Assembly: GCA_963281255.1 (NCBI GenBank)
Contig: OY725488.1
Span: forward strand, 8,529,524 to 8,593,523
Direction: 5' to 3'
Length of the DNA: 64,000 nucleotides
Source of the DNA: Aphrocallistes beatrix
Lineage: Eukaryota > Porifera > Hexactinellida > Sceptrulophora > Aphrocallistidae
Numbering within the stretch: the stretch's first letter is position 1; each line of letters starts with the position of its first letter. The notes under the pieces are model-generated. The model searched no databases and was not told the origin of the DNA. It saw only the letters and a list, made by a program, of their open reading frames with translations. Below, one piece after another: positions 1-9,744 of the stretch. A program made the position numbers and the translations under genes.

Positions 1-886
1 TGTTAAAGTAGATATACAGCTGTTTACCAGCAGCAACACATTTATTCCCAATTTCTCTGACGGTATCCAGATACTCCGGACCATATGACCCCTCATACTG
101 TCCCGTTGTCCCGTGGTACCGAAGGTAGACGCCCCAAGAGCATGAATAGTCCTCTGGGCTCACCTCTTCCGGAGGCCAGTGTCCAGAGGAGAGAGAGCCG
201 GCCCAGGCTCCCTTGTTATTAAGATGCAGTCTGCAGAGACACCAGTCGCGTTCGCGGAACAGCTGGTAAACCTCTGGACAGTACCAGGACTCGTCTCGGA
301 ACTCGAATGCATACTTTCCATCTGGAGGCAAGAGAGAACCAAGTTTGTGGAAATTGTCCAGCCCTTTCTCAGGAGTATATTTGAATCGGGCGGGGAATTG
401 GAAGAGTAGGGGGCCTAGGTTAGCCCCCAAGAGCTTACAGAGGGTCCAGAATGTCTCCCACTTTTCTCTGAAGGCTTGGTCTACCCGTAGTAGCTTCATG
501 TGAGTGAACCACATATTAACCTTGATTATGAAAGCGAAATTTGGTTTAAACAAACCAGCTTTCTCTTTCCAACCAATCCAACTCTTCTCTGGAGGTATCC
601 TGTAGTGCGTGTAGTTCAGTTCCAGGGAGTTGAACTGGTTCATGTAGAACTGGAGTTCCTTTCCCCTCGTACCCTTAGGGTAGAAGGAACCCATCCTATG
701 CCATGAGGGGTAGGAGTACCCAGATGTTCCAACGAATATATTATGCTGGATATTTGCTGCAACAGGAGATTGGATGTCTTCAGTGGAATTAGACAGTCGG
801 ACACATTTATTCCTCTCTGGTGGAGATCTTTCTCTTGGTCTCTTTTTCCGTTTATTTGCATTTTTAGATATGACAGGAGTTGACAT
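1..886 (-). CDS. DUF72 (YecE-like) family protein, 3' end beyond window
   Basis: An open frame runs from an ATG at 884-886 to the window edge without a stop (about 295 codons). It begins with a basic, low-complexity leader (NKRKKRPRERSPP, residues 11-23), which could be a nuclear signal. The start of the DUF72 fold follows: FVGTSGYSYPSWHRMGSFYP at residues 51-70, matching the family's GTSGWSYP..W...FYP signature. Further family-like blocks are ELNYTHYRIP, FAFIIKVNMWFTH, LGPLLFQFP and YAFEFRDESWY, with a later YLRYHGTTGQYEGSYG. DUF72 proteins adopt a TIM-barrel-like fold; their reaction is not established. The family is abundant in bacteria and archaea and patchy in eukaryotes. The visible part has no intron. 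The C-terminus is missing because the window ends. Confidence 0.85.
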   Translation of the reverse strand, partial: MSTPVISKNANKRKKRPRERSPPERNKCVRLSNSTEDIQSPVAANIQHNIFVGTSGYSYPSWHRMGSFYPKGTRGKELQFYMNQFNSLELNYTHYRIPPEKSWIGWKEKAGLFKPNFAFIIKVNMWFTHMKLLRVDQAFREKWETFWTLCKLLGANLGPLLFQFPARFKYTPEKGLDNFHKLGSLLPPDGKYAFEFRDESWYCPEVYQLFRERDWCLCRLHLNNKGAWAGSLSSGHWPPEEVSPEDYSCSWGVYLRYHGTTGQYEGSYGPEYLDTVREIGNKCVAAGKQLYIYFN

Positions 887-1446
887 GACTTATGTGCAAA
901 CAAAAAACATCTATTTTAAATTCAAATTAAATTAAACTTAAAGTTTAAACCCAAATACTTTAATGGAACTGAGTCTCTACGGTTTTGAAGATTCCGAATA
1001 TCAGATTTGTGTATCTGTGGAATTCTATAACAAATATATATTACAAAAAGTTGTATAAATTATCCGTCGATTAAGCAAAATTAAAAGTCTGCTAGACACA
1101 AACTTCTAACAGTTCTGAAGTTTTGAGTAATCATTATTGGGATAGCCAAGGATATATTCTTTTGTTGTGAGTGTAGATCTCGGATAATTCATATTAAGGT
1201 ATGTAGTACATGTAGTATTACTACGTACCAATACAGTATTGTACGTTCCTGTTGGCATTACAACAACAAGTTGTTATAAAGGAATATTGCGACTCAGGCA
1301 GTGTACAAAGTCTCCGTAAACGGTGGTGCAGAGCGAGAATGTGAACCAAAGTAGTATTATATCATTATTTGAACAATTATGAACAATAAACAATACTCGA
1401 CGATACTATCAAATATACATCACAATGAATGAAGTAGATCGTTACA
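887..1446. other. intergenic spacer, no gene seen
   Basis: AT-rich spacer between the DUF72 gene start and the VPS41 stop codon, so it holds the DUF72 promoter and the VPS41 3' region. I see no coding segment, RNA gene or clear repeat. Confidence 0.6.
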
Positions 1447-4131
1447 TCACGAGAGGACGTAGCTCTGGTTGGAGGCGAGACGTCCCCGCGTGGAGCTGGA
1501 GTTCTTACAGAAGTAGCACCGGAATGTGCCCGAGTCTGAGTCGTTCCGCAGACAAGTCTCGTGGTACACGTGGTTGCAGTTGAACACCACCAGCCCGCGC
1601 CAGGCGCCGCTAGACGCGATGGCTCCGTGTCCGAGTATCACTCCGTTGCAGAGGGCGCATGCTCGTGACTCCCTGATGAGCATCCCGCGCTTCATCAGCC
1701 TGGAGAGTCTGCTCAGGAGTTCGTTGGAGTCCTTGGTCAACACGTCCTTACACCCGCGGTTCAGCGCGATCTGTAGCTGGAAATCTTGCAGGATCTTCAC
1801 CAGTGCGTCTCTGAGACCAGGGATGACAGCCCCCTCGGGGATACGCTGTATGAGCGCGAACCTATCCACATGATGGCCGATATTCTCCAGCAGCACTTTG
1901 ATGAAGTCCGGTTTCTGCATCGAATATTTAATCAAGTCCTCCCACAAGTCCGTATCGTCTGCTTCCTTGCAGAACTCGATGGCCTTTTGGATGTTCTCCA
2001 GCTTGTTCGTGATCAGGTGCAGCGCCTCGCGATTATTCCCCATACGGCCGTGCAGGTACACCTGTTCATCTAAGTAGCCCTTCTTCTTGCAGAGCTCAAG
2101 CGCTTTAGGCAAGGGAATGTTATGTGTGGTGCGCCGTAGGAAATTGAGCAGTTTTCCACGATCAAAGTCTGCATACAGCATGACCTGTTTCTCATGGAAT
2201 TTGGTGTTCCTCTGAGGGTTCTTCTCGAACAGAGCGTCCAAGTAATAGTACAAGAGTTGGAGTTTGTTCTCTGCTTCCAACTGTGCCACTACTGAGTCGG
2301 GAGAGATGTTCTCCTCTTGCACCACCAGCATCTCTACCCCCCTGGGGGTGTCCAGCTCCAAGAGAGTCGCGATCTTGTTCTTCACTGCCTCGTACAGATT
2401 GTATTTCTCAATCAGGTCGAAAACGTCGGAATTCTTCAGTTCGAGGAATATCGAGAGTGCTTTATCGAACTGCTGCTGGTTGGAGTAGAGCAGCCCCAGA
2501 CAAGAGAGAAGTATGTTCCGTGCCTTAAGGTCCTTTGGGATCTTTTCCAAATAGTCCTCAACAGCTGAGATGATGTTCTCAGAGTTGTATATGTTAGACG
2601 GCCACTGCTTCAAGAGTTTGTAGAACGTGCCCCCGTCCATCTTAAGGAACTCGTTCAGCACCAGCTCGTAGATGGTGGGCGAGAGCTTGGGGTTGAGTAC
2701 TGGGATGAAGGGAGCCATCACCAGCAGCTGTCCGATCTCAATGAAATTGTAGACCTGTCCCTCCCACAGCTTCTGGTTGTCCTGGTAGAGCTCAGGACAC
2801 AGCTCTGCGGCCGCCATGAACTTCCCGTCCTCAATCAGGTGACTGATGCACGCCTGTCCAACCCGCAACAGCTTCAGGCGCTTCAGGAAGCGGACCTGAG
2901 CCCGCGCGACTTCTAGCGCCTTCTTGTAGTCCTTCCGCTCCAGGAGCCACTCCACATGGTCGTCCACGTCCCGCTTCTTTCCGAGGATGATGTCGTGCGG
3001 ACACACGATGTAGAACCGGTCCTCTTCCGGCACGCGCTCCAGCCGGTAGTCGTTGCACCGCAGCACCTGGAACCGGCGCACCTTGATCACGTCCACGGAC
3101 ACCTCGTCCGCCGCGTCGTAGCCGTTCAGCTTCAGGACGGACAGGTGCGGGGGGTGGGCGGGGTGGGTGGGGCTTAGTGGCTTGCTGTGTCCGGACTGTT
3201 CGGCTGTGGTGTACAGGAGCACCACTATCTGGTCCGGTTCCTGGGGGTAGGGGGCAAGACCTGCCACTAGATCCTCCAGCTCCACCACTCCGATTATCTC
3301 CACGAATTTGTTCGGCATGTCCTTGGGGTTCGGCTTTTCGCGGACAACGCTGATCTTCACGGAATGCGCCCACCCAACCAGAAAGCGGGTGGGGCCCTGC
3401 CACACGATCTTGCAGGGGGCCAGCTGGGGACGCGGCCCCTTGCCATCGCGAGTTATTCGCGAAATCCTGAGCTTAGACTGCGTGTCGTAGACAATGACAG
3501 CTGCCTCGTTGGCCCATGAAATGAACTGGTTGTGCCACCTGATGATATTTATGGTCCCCTCCGCCTCGTGCAGGACCTGCGTGCTCTTGCGCACCCAGCC
3601 CCTCTCCACCATCATCAGCTTCTCGTTCCCAGTCACGAAGGCGCGCGTCGCACTCTTGGCGTAGTCGGGCTTGAGGGCGACCGACTTGACAGGCCGCTCT
3701 ATGTCCACCGTCTGGTTGTGCTCCGACGAGTACAGACCGTTGATCACGACCTTCCCGTCGTCCGAGCAGCTGGCCACATACTCTCCGGCCACGTCGATGC
3801 TGATGTCGTTCACGGTGCAGGAGTGGACTGGGAACTCTTTGCTCACGATCAGGTGGCCTTCATGGTCTGCTATCAGCACCTGGCCGTCGTGCGTCCCGAT
3901 GGCTAGGAACTTAGAGTGCACTGCCATGCAACTCACCAGGTCTTCGCCTATCCGGTTTAAGATGTCCTCGCCGATTCTGTCGTACTTGAGCTTAGGCTCT
4001 TCCTCTTCGCTCTCGCTCCCCGTCTCACCCTCACTGCCGCTGAACTCCATCGCGCAGTTCCTGTCATCACTGTCGGAGCCAGAGGAACGGCCGGAGCGAG
4101 GACCGAGTTGCTCAAAATCCTGAGTTGCCAT
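1447..4131 (-). CDS. VPS41: Vps41, HOPS tethering-complex subunit
   Basis: This 894-residue protein in a single exon is close in length to animal VPS41. An acidic, serine-rich N-terminus (to about residue 48) precedes a WD40/beta-propeller region (about 60-360; FLAIGTHDGQVLIADHEG, YVASCSDDGKVVINGLYS). A clathrin-heavy-chain-repeat alpha-solenoid follows (about 550-720). A C-terminal RING-H2-type zinc finger has Cys825, Cys828, Cys852, His854, His857, Cys860, Cys872 and Cys875. VPS41 is known to act in the HOPS complex, tethering late endosomes, lysosomes and AP-3 vesicles for fusion. The gene has no introns although the protein is long; vertebrate VPS41 is split into many exons. Identification is firm from domain order and extended family similarity. 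Confidence 0.97.
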   Translation of the reverse strand: MATQDFEQLGPRSGRSSGSDSDDRNCAMEFSGSEGETGSESEEEEPKLKYDRIGEDILNRIGEDLVSCMAVHSKFLAIGTHDGQVLIADHEGHLIVSKEFPVHSCTVNDISIDVAGEYVASCSDDGKVVINGLYSSEHNQTVDIERPVKSVALKPDYAKSATRAFVTGNEKLMMVERGWVRKSTQVLHEAEGTINIIRWHNQFISWANEAAVIVYDTQSKLRISRITRDGKGPRPQLAPCKIVWQGPTRFLVGWAHSVKISVVREKPNPKDMPNKFVEIIGVVELEDLVAGLAPYPQEPDQIVVLLYTTAEQSGHSKPLSPTHPAHPPHLSVLKLNGYDAADEVSVDVIKVRRFQVLRCNDYRLERVPEEDRFYIVCPHDIILGKKRDVDDHVEWLLERKDYKKALEVARAQVRFLKRLKLLRVGQACISHLIEDGKFMAAAELCPELYQDNQKLWEGQVYNFIEIGQLLVMAPFIPVLNPKLSPTIYELVLNEFLKMDGGTFYKLLKQWPSNIYNSENIISAVEDYLEKIPKDLKARNILLSCLGLLYSNQQQFDKALSIFLELKNSDVFDLIEKYNLYEAVKNKIATLLELDTPRGVEMLVVQEENISPDSVVAQLEAENKLQLLYYYLDALFEKNPQRNTKFHEKQVMLYADFDRGKLLNFLRRTTHNIPLPKALELCKKKGYLDEQVYLHGRMGNNREALHLITNKLENIQKAIEFCKEADDTDLWEDLIKYSMQKPDFIKVLLENIGHHVDRFALIQRIPEGAVIPGLRDALVKILQDFQLQIALNRGCKDVLTKDSNELLSRLSRLMKRGMLIRESRACALCNGVILGHGAIASSGAWRGLVVFNCNHVYHETCLRNDSDSGTFRCYFCKNSSSTRGRLASNQSYVLS

Positions 4132-4541
4132 CCCAATAAGTAGAAATGTCTATTTTAAAGTTGTAACTTGCTGTTAACTAATCCCTGATGACTACATTCA
4201 ATCATTATATACAAGTACGTAGTAGCATAACAGTTGGCAAAAAAAACACTTGTCCTCCATTGTACTGTTCCCAGGATTATTGGTTACCTGGGATTAGTCC
4301 AAAGCATCTAGTCATAGTGCATAGCATATACTACGTAATATCATCTGTGCTAGAAGGCACCGCATAACTGCACTGAGAATGTGTGCCGTGTTATCAAATG
4401 GCAATGGCAGCTGATCCAGTTCGCTCCGATCATAGTGCATTGGGTTCGGTTTGGTCCGGGGTCCTGTGAATACTTACACTCATGTTCATTAGCTTTTCTT
4501 TTTGCAGTTACCGGTGAAACTATATTCATAGTACGTTTGCA

Positions 4542-4738
4542 ATGCATACATGCCAACCGTCCCGTTCTAGATGGGACGTCCCGCTTTTTTCACTCTTTTA
4601 TTGAGTTAATTTTCATGAGTCCCATTTTCACATGAATTCCCCCATTATGTCCCACTTTTTAAGTTTTCCCGCCATGTCCCGCAGAATTCATATCACCGCG
4701 CCCCGCTCTATCATGGCTCAAGTTGGCATGTATGGCAA
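4542..4738. repeat. MITE-like element with inverted ends
   Basis: The left edge carries GCATACATGCCAACC and the right edge its near inverse GTTGGCATGTATGGC, about 195 bases apart. The interior has several GTCCCGC or GTCCCAC words in both orientations. This suggests a small non-autonomous DNA transposon. There is no coding capacity and I could not define a target-site duplication. Confidence 0.45.
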
Positions 4739-4892
4739 CAGTGGCGCCGAACTTTTCGAAATCTAAGGAGAATTTCGGGGTTCCAGGGGGGGGCTCGACC
4801 ATAAATTTTGTATTGCGTCTATGGGCCATCTTCGAGTCCAGGAGGGGCTCAAGCCCCCCCAGCCCCCCGGGTTCGACGCCTATGTATGGCAA
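4739..4892. repeat. G/C-tract repeat fragment
   Basis: This block has long C runs (CCCCCCAGCCCCCCGGGTTCG near 4855-4875) and a GGGGGG tract near 4788, unlike the AT-rich surroundings. It abuts the MITE-like element and ends near another TATGTATGGCAA word resembling that element's terminus. It looks like a transposon remnant; the family is not recognised. Confidence 0.3.
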
Positions 4893-5175
4893 TGATGAAT
4901 GATGAATTTGTCGTACATATTAGGTATAGGTGCTCCGATCTCTAAGCTCTGGATGCGATATTATATAAAATCATTCGGGAGTATTAGTCTCATACCATTC
5001 AACCCTGGTTAAAATTCATAGTTTCAAAGTCTGAAACGATAGCAGCTCTACGAGGGTGGATCGAGGAGAAACAAACGTAGCAAACACGTAATTAATCAAA
5101 GTAAATATAAATAACTATACATACTAACTGCTAGAGTCATGGGAGCTACTTTCGAAATCTAATATTGATGTTTCA

Positions 5176-6000
5176 TCACCAAATAAACGGAATCAGTTTC
5201 TTAACGTTGCGCTGGTAGTTGGCATACTCAGGATTGGAAGCATACCTCCTCGCCTGCTCGCCAGCCTTCCCAGATGTTATAAAGAACATCATTGTAGCGT
5301 TGAGTAATGGAACCGCCCCAACCAATAACCAGCGAGGAATGCTGGGAAAGAGAGAGTATCCAGACACAAACACTCCCAATTGTAGTAGAACCTCTCCCAG
5401 GTAATTGGGATGTCTACACAGACTGTAGAGGCCATCTGTGCAGAAGGAAACAGCCCCGTTTTCTTCTTTGTGTTTCTTCTTCTGATAATCCGCTACTGCT
5501 TGCAGCACCGCCCCCACAGCGATGAGAGACAGGCCTATGAGACCTGACGGAGACAGTCCATCAGCTCTTAGCGTGTACAGGTAAGGAATGGTGTTCCAAT
5601 AGCTCATCACACCTGACATAAGCAACCAATAGCCCACTTTAGTAAAGAACGAGCTCTCATGGAGGGCAGAATTATCCGAATCCCTCATCTCAACGAATCG
5701 GTTGCTTCTATTCCTCAGCCAACTGGAGCCTCCGAGCACGAGTCCGTGGATCGAGATGACTCCGCTGTAGAGTAGGACTGGACCTGATAAAGTGACACCT
5801 CCCCTCCATACGGACACTACATTAAAGATAGGCAGAACACATCTTGGGAAAGTGGAACCGTATTCGAATACGTTTAGTGTGCGCACAAGACCACTGCTGC
5901 ATATCGCGAGGGGAATGCTGGCACTCAGCAGGAAATCTGCAGTGAGGCCAGGGTCTAGTCTCGATAATAGAGACACAATTTGATCCACTGCAGAGTTCAT
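5176..6000 (-). CDS. DUF1295 / steroid 5-alpha-reductase-like membrane protein
   Basis: This 274-residue multi-pass membrane protein is encoded in one exon. The C-terminal half carries the DUF1295 hallmark: DYQKKKHK (171-178) and GLYSLCRHPNYLGE (190-203), followed by hydrophobic helices and a YANYQRNVKKLIPF tail. The RHPNYxGE motif is shared by steroid 5-alpha-reductase-type and isoprenylcysteine methyltransferase-type enzymes, where it lies near the nucleotide or methyl-donor site. DUF1295 proteins are usually taken as NAD(P)H-dependent lipid or steroid reductases, but the substrate cannot be told here. Hydrophobic segments at about 20-40, 55-90, 122-145 and 150-170 fit a polytopic ER-type protein. 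Confidence 0.9.
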   Translation of the reverse strand: MNSAVDQIVSLLSRLDPGLTADFLLSASIPLAICSSGLVRTLNVFEYGSTFPRCVLPIFNVVSVWRGGVTLSGPVLLYSGVISIHGLVLGGSSWLRNRSNRFVEMRDSDNSALHESSFFTKVGYWLLMSGVMSYWNTIPYLYTLRADGLSPSGLIGLSLIAVGAVLQAVADYQKKKHKEENGAVSFCTDGLYSLCRHPNYLGEVLLQLGVFVSGYSLFPSIPRWLLVGAVPLLNATMMFFITSGKAGEQARRYASNPEYANYQRNVKKLIPFIW

Positions 6001-6442
6001 TTTTACTGAAAGTAAATAGAACTAAATCCAGAAGTTTGGAAATTATCAATAATTAATAATAACACGCATATACAGGGTGATCCAAAAGTTCTGCAACAAA
6101 TTTTGCTGAAGTTTTATACTTACACATGAGAATCTAACATCCGACATTTCGTTTTACTTGAGAATTATAAGGATTATTTCAATTATTTTGCAATCCAATT
6201 GCCTCTCTTTCCTAATGTATTTGCTAAGGTGGATCATAAATGTTTGTGTGTTTAGAAAAAAGAGAAAAATCAAAAGAAAAAATCTCGAATGCTTGGTACA
6301 TCATTATATGAATATACTTTAACAATTGTTGTTCTTATTGGTGATTCCCGGTCAATAAACCAAAAGAAATAGTCACATATTAGTATTTTGAATTAATAAC
6401 TGACTATAGGAAGATATAAATATATTTAGTAAGGAGAAAATA

Positions 6443-7778
6443 CTTAGGGCATTCAAAAAGTTCGTAACTCAGTATGGAAAAAGGGGTAATACACATTATA
6501 TCATATCAAAACTTTACTAAATGTTCAAAGTAATCTCCCTTTTACTTAATTACGAGCTTTAACCGCTCTACCCACATATAAAATGTCTTTTTATACTCCT
6601 CTTCCGGGATGTCTCTAAGGTACCGCTGAATGGTCCTCCCAAGTTGCATCCTCTCATCAAAAGTCTTCCCTGCTAGGTGTTTTTTGAGACCATCAAATAG
6701 CCAAAAGTCACAGGGTGCTAGGTCTGGACTATAAGGAGGGTGATCTAATTCGACAAGCCTCATGGACTTCAATTTGTCCTTCACCTGTTTCGATTTATGG
6801 GGTCTGGCATTATCGTGCAATAATTTTATCCCCCTGAGTCCACATCCTGGACGACGCTCTAAATAGTGTTTCTTTATAGCAGGAAGTATCACCGTTGCAT
6901 AAAAGTTTCCTGTAACAGTCCTACCCTTTGGGGTGCAAATTTGACACACTGGGCCATGTGCATCAAAGAATATCGTGTACATAACCTTGCGGCCCCAGTG
7001 GTCCGGACGGGGGATTGCAGGTGGATCTGTGCCTTTCGGGAGCCATACTCTATTCTGTTCCTTACGTAATGGCTCTGAAAACCGTATCCAGGTTTCATCT
7101 CCTGTACAGATCTCGAATAATCGCCTTTCATTGCAATGACTATAAATTTTCAGGAGAGACTTAGCTGCATCCAATCGAGTCTTCTTTTGACTGTCAGAAA
7201 GCAAATGCGGGACCCAACGGGAACAAACTTTCCTCAGGCCAAGATGCAAACTCAAAATCTCATGAACTGTTCCCGATGACAAGTCAACATGGTTAGCAAT
7301 ACCCTCAATCGTGATATGTGGTTCCTCTTCAATCATTTTGGATACCAGAGAGATATTATTAGTGGTGGTCGCCGTAACCGGTCTTCCAGCCCGAGGGTCA
7401 TCTGCTATCGCCTCTCTCCCCTCACGAAAACGAATACTCAACTTCTTGACGGTAGATTCTGAACAAGCATCACTGCCATAAACTCGGGATAGATCATTGA
7501 AAATATTCCTCGGAGTGTCTCCAAGAAGCGACCTGATTTTAATATAGGCTCTATGCTCTACATTCATTTATGGTATTTTTGAAGCCATAAATATCACTGT
7601 GAGTCAAACAGCCAAATGTAAAAATGATGTAACTTCTCAAGTATTTGATCAATTTAGATAAACTAAACAGTAAATAGGAGTTTAAATATGGCTCTGTAAT
7701 AATCACACTAGAACTGATTTTAAATAAGGCTAGCAAAGAAATGATAGGTAGGGTTACGAACTTATTGAATGCCCTAAG
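6443..7778 (-). mobile_element. complete mariner transposon
   Basis: This 1,336-base element has 26-base terminal inverted repeats starting CTTAGGGCATTCA, with a single mismatch between the two ends. It is bounded by TA at 6441-6442 and 7779-7780. It contains one uninterrupted transposase gene on the minus strand. The near-identical ends and intact gene point to a recent insertion. It sits inside the older element at 6073-8004. Confidence 0.9.
6542..7567 (-). CDS. mariner transposase (DD34D)
   Basis: The 341-residue ORF has the length normal for mariner transposases. The N-terminal half holds the paired helix-turn-helix DNA-binding region. The mariner linker motif WVPHLL lies at 118-123 (usual form WVPHEL). 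The catalytic acidic triad is Asp157 (TGDETW), Asp252 (HDNARPH) and Asp287 (YSPDLAPCDFWLF). The last two are separated by 34 residues, the DD34D spacing that defines mariner. The enzyme cuts and pastes its element at TA sites. No frameshift or stop is seen, so the copy could be functional, though activity cannot be judged from sequence. Confidence 0.95.
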   Translation of the reverse strand: MNVEHRAYIKIRSLLGDTPRNIFNDLSRVYGSDACSESTVKKLSIRFREGREAIADDPRAGRPVTATTTNNISLVSKMIEEEPHITIEGIANHVDLSSGTVHEILSLHLGLRKVCSRWVPHLLSDSQKKTRLDAAKSLLKIYSHCNERRLFEICTGDETWIRFSEPLRKEQNRVWLPKGTDPPAIPRPDHWGRKVMYTIFFDAHGPVCQICTPKGRTVTGNFYATVILPAIKKHYLERRPGCGLRGIKLLHDNARPHKSKQVKDKLKSMRLVELDHPPYSPDLAPCDFWLFDGLKKHLAGKTFDERMQLGRTIQRYLRDIPEEEYKKTFYMWVERLKLVIK

Positions 7779-8406
7779 TAGTTTTTTTCGAACTTGACAT
7801 TTTTGAGATCAGATTATTGGAGTCCCGGGTATATAATATTTCAAAAATTTGTATAAAAAATATTTTGCGCAATGAATAGTGTTCATTTCTAAACTAGAAG
7901 GGTGGTAGATTCCATAGATGCAAACCGATTTAAAGTTAAACTAAATTATCTTAGTCAAATCAATGGAGTAGAATTTATAGTTGCAGAACTTTTGGATCAC
8001 CCTGTAAATATTTAACAGCTTGCAAGTTACAACTAAGAGAGCTATCTAGTTTCTTCGTTGTCTGTCTCAACAGCGGTAATTTATTACTTAATTAATGAAC
8101 AAAACAGATAAACCGACGTAACAATTGAAATTATCGATTGAGAGTCGCATAAGTAGTGCTAATACCACAATGTATCAAGAAATACTATACAGAATGTCTG
8201 TATGTGATACTATTTAGTACTAGTAAGTGCGGGTATCACTAACAGATAATTATATACCCTGCTGTCATATCAGGAGCGTTGCGTCAGTTTAGGATTGGTC
8301 CGGCAGAATATTAGAATGTTGTTTATTGATCCTATAGTTCGCATGTTCATAATTTAATATATAATTTTTAAAATGCAGTAGAACCAGGCGGGTTTTAATC
8401 TAACAA

Positions 8407-8574
8407 ATGGACCCATGTTTCAGGGTGGCCTTTGGAGGCTTTTGGTACAATCAAGCTGTGCGCTGCTGGTCGTTGAGACGACGAAACCTCGTATACAAGC
8501 AAGTCGTCCAAGGGAAGGTGTGTATGGAGAGGCAGACCACCATGAACGAGTTTTTCAAAACTAAAGACAACTGA
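8407..8574 (+). CDS. 55-residue ORF ending in a PIP-box-like motif
   Basis: This short ORF runs from ATG at 8407 to TGA at 8572-8574. It is rich in aromatic and basic residues. Its C-terminal part contains QTTMNEFF (residues 43-50), which fits the PCNA-interacting consensus Q-x-x-[ILMV]-x-x-[FY]-[FY]. I do not recognise the protein. It could be a small gene, the last exon of a gene whose upstream exons I cannot define (an AG precedes a possible exon start near 8420), or a transposon remnant, since some DNA-transposon proteins carry a PIP box. Expression is unproven. Confidence 0.3.
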   Translation: MDPCFRVAFGGFWYNQAVRCWSLRRRNLVYKQVVQGKVCMERQTTMNEFFKTKDN

Positions 8575-8870
8575 TGTGATTAATTTGAGAAATCGTCTTG
8601 TCTTTAATCAAAACACGTATCAAAGACGTATATTCAAAGAAGGATTTTTAACTTTTATTATACGTCATAAAAATTATAATGATCAATGGATTACGCCACA
8701 ATAGATAAGTTATAACATCATTGAATTGGTGAAACCATTCCCCTCAATATGATAAGGTTGTGGGAATTCTTTCTTCAATATAAATACTATATAGTTAGAA
8801 CCAGATATACTTTGTTTTATATGTAAATTTACTGAATATTGTTAGGAGCTTTAAAAAAACTCAAATAAGG

Positions 8871-9167
8871 ATGTCTTCAACAGGCGGCAATGCCACTGAT
8901 ACACCTGGTATATTGAACAGTATGGATGTGCAGATCCTAATCTATGTTCTATCCTCGACCGGGGTAGTTATTTTGATAACTTGGTTATTCCTCTGTCTAG
9001 GCAGCATTCTATTGGGGTGTATGCTCTATAGACGACGTTCGAGAACAAGAGGAACACGCAGATCGTTGTTAGAAATGGAAGATAAAAGCCATAGCCCACC
9101 ATCTGTATTACTTCGGACAAATTCGAGAGATGGAAAAGATGATAACTTGAATGGAGAAAATGATTAA
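8871..9167 (+). CDS. small single-pass membrane protein, unrecognised
   Basis: This 98-residue ORF has a short polar N-terminus with an N-x-T site (Asn8), then a long hydrophobic stretch (about residues 21-52, ILIYVLSSTGVVILITWLF) that would span the membrane. An Arg-rich stop-transfer segment (RRRSRTRGTRR) and an acidic/polar tail follow. This predicts an N-outside, C-inside topology without a cleaved signal. No family is recognised. Sequence before the ATG (AAATAAGG) does not argue for or against the start. Confidence 0.5.
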   Translation: MSSTGGNATDTPGILNSMDVQILIYVLSSTGVVILITWLFLCLGSILLGCMLYRRRSRTRGTRRSLLEMEDKSHSPPSVLLRTNSRDGKDDNLNGEND

Positions 9168-9744
9168 TTAAAAAGTTCTGGATTGGAATATATTCCATCA
9201 CAAATTAGTATATTGATTTAATAAATTAGTCTAGCGCTATAGATTCATCAATTGAGAAGCTGTTTGATTAAATTTACCTTATAGAGATGTTGTTTCACTT
9301 AGTTACAATCCCGGGTATATGGTATGTAATTAATTCCCAAACTAGGAACAATTTCTGGATATTAACATTTCATTAGTTTATTTTAAACATAGAAGCTAAA
9401 CTAGGTATAGACTGTGAGTCTAGACTCCATAATGAGAGAATCATTCCAATTATTGAAGTATTCTTTATTTCGACAGTTCATTAGAATAGTCTGAACTCCC
9501 ACCCCGCGCATCAAACAGTTGTATTACACAGCTCAATATTGAGTATTATGATTTGTGAATGGATAAATTATAATACAAATATACTAATTAAAACAACAAT
9601 AGAGAACAGTTACATATTTACACTACGTCATCACGCTACATTCTTACAATGTATGGCTACAATGTGAAGAAATAATGAAGAATATGCCGAGGCAATATTT
9701 ACAAACATAATTATTACTATAATAAGAATAATGATGGCAGCAAG
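9168..9744. other. intergenic spacer, no gene seen
   Basis: AT-rich sequence between two convergent genes (the small membrane protein ORF and the first collagen gene). It would contain both 3' untranslated regions. I see no repeat or RNA gene. Confidence 0.5.

Larger units (their letters stand above)
4132..5175. other. intergenic spacer with repeat fragments
   Basis: Spacer between VPS41 and the DUF1295 gene, containing the short inverted-repeat element and the G/C-tract fragment listed separately. The remainder is AT-rich with no recognisable gene. Confidence 0.5.
6073..8004. mobile_element. non-autonomous mariner-type element, split by a second mariner
   Basis: The ends are 25-base perfect inverted repeats beginning CAGGGTGATCCAAAAGTTCT (left at 6073, right ending at 8004). 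Both are flanked by TA (6071-6072 and 8005-8006), the target-site duplication typical of Tc1/mariner elements. Removing the inserted element at 6443-7778 leaves about 595 bases with no transposase-like ORF, so this is a deleted or MITE-type copy. It was present before the inner element jumped into it. Confidence 0.8.

Noticed and set aside
2831..3403. 190-codon minus-strand ORF in the VPS41 region
   Set aside because: Alternative frame of the GC-rich VPS41 coding sequence, with low-complexity Pro/Arg/Gly peptide.
4659..4892. 77-codon ORF across the G/C-tract repeat
   Set aside because: Spans two repeat fragments, no domain, and the C-runs explain the composition.
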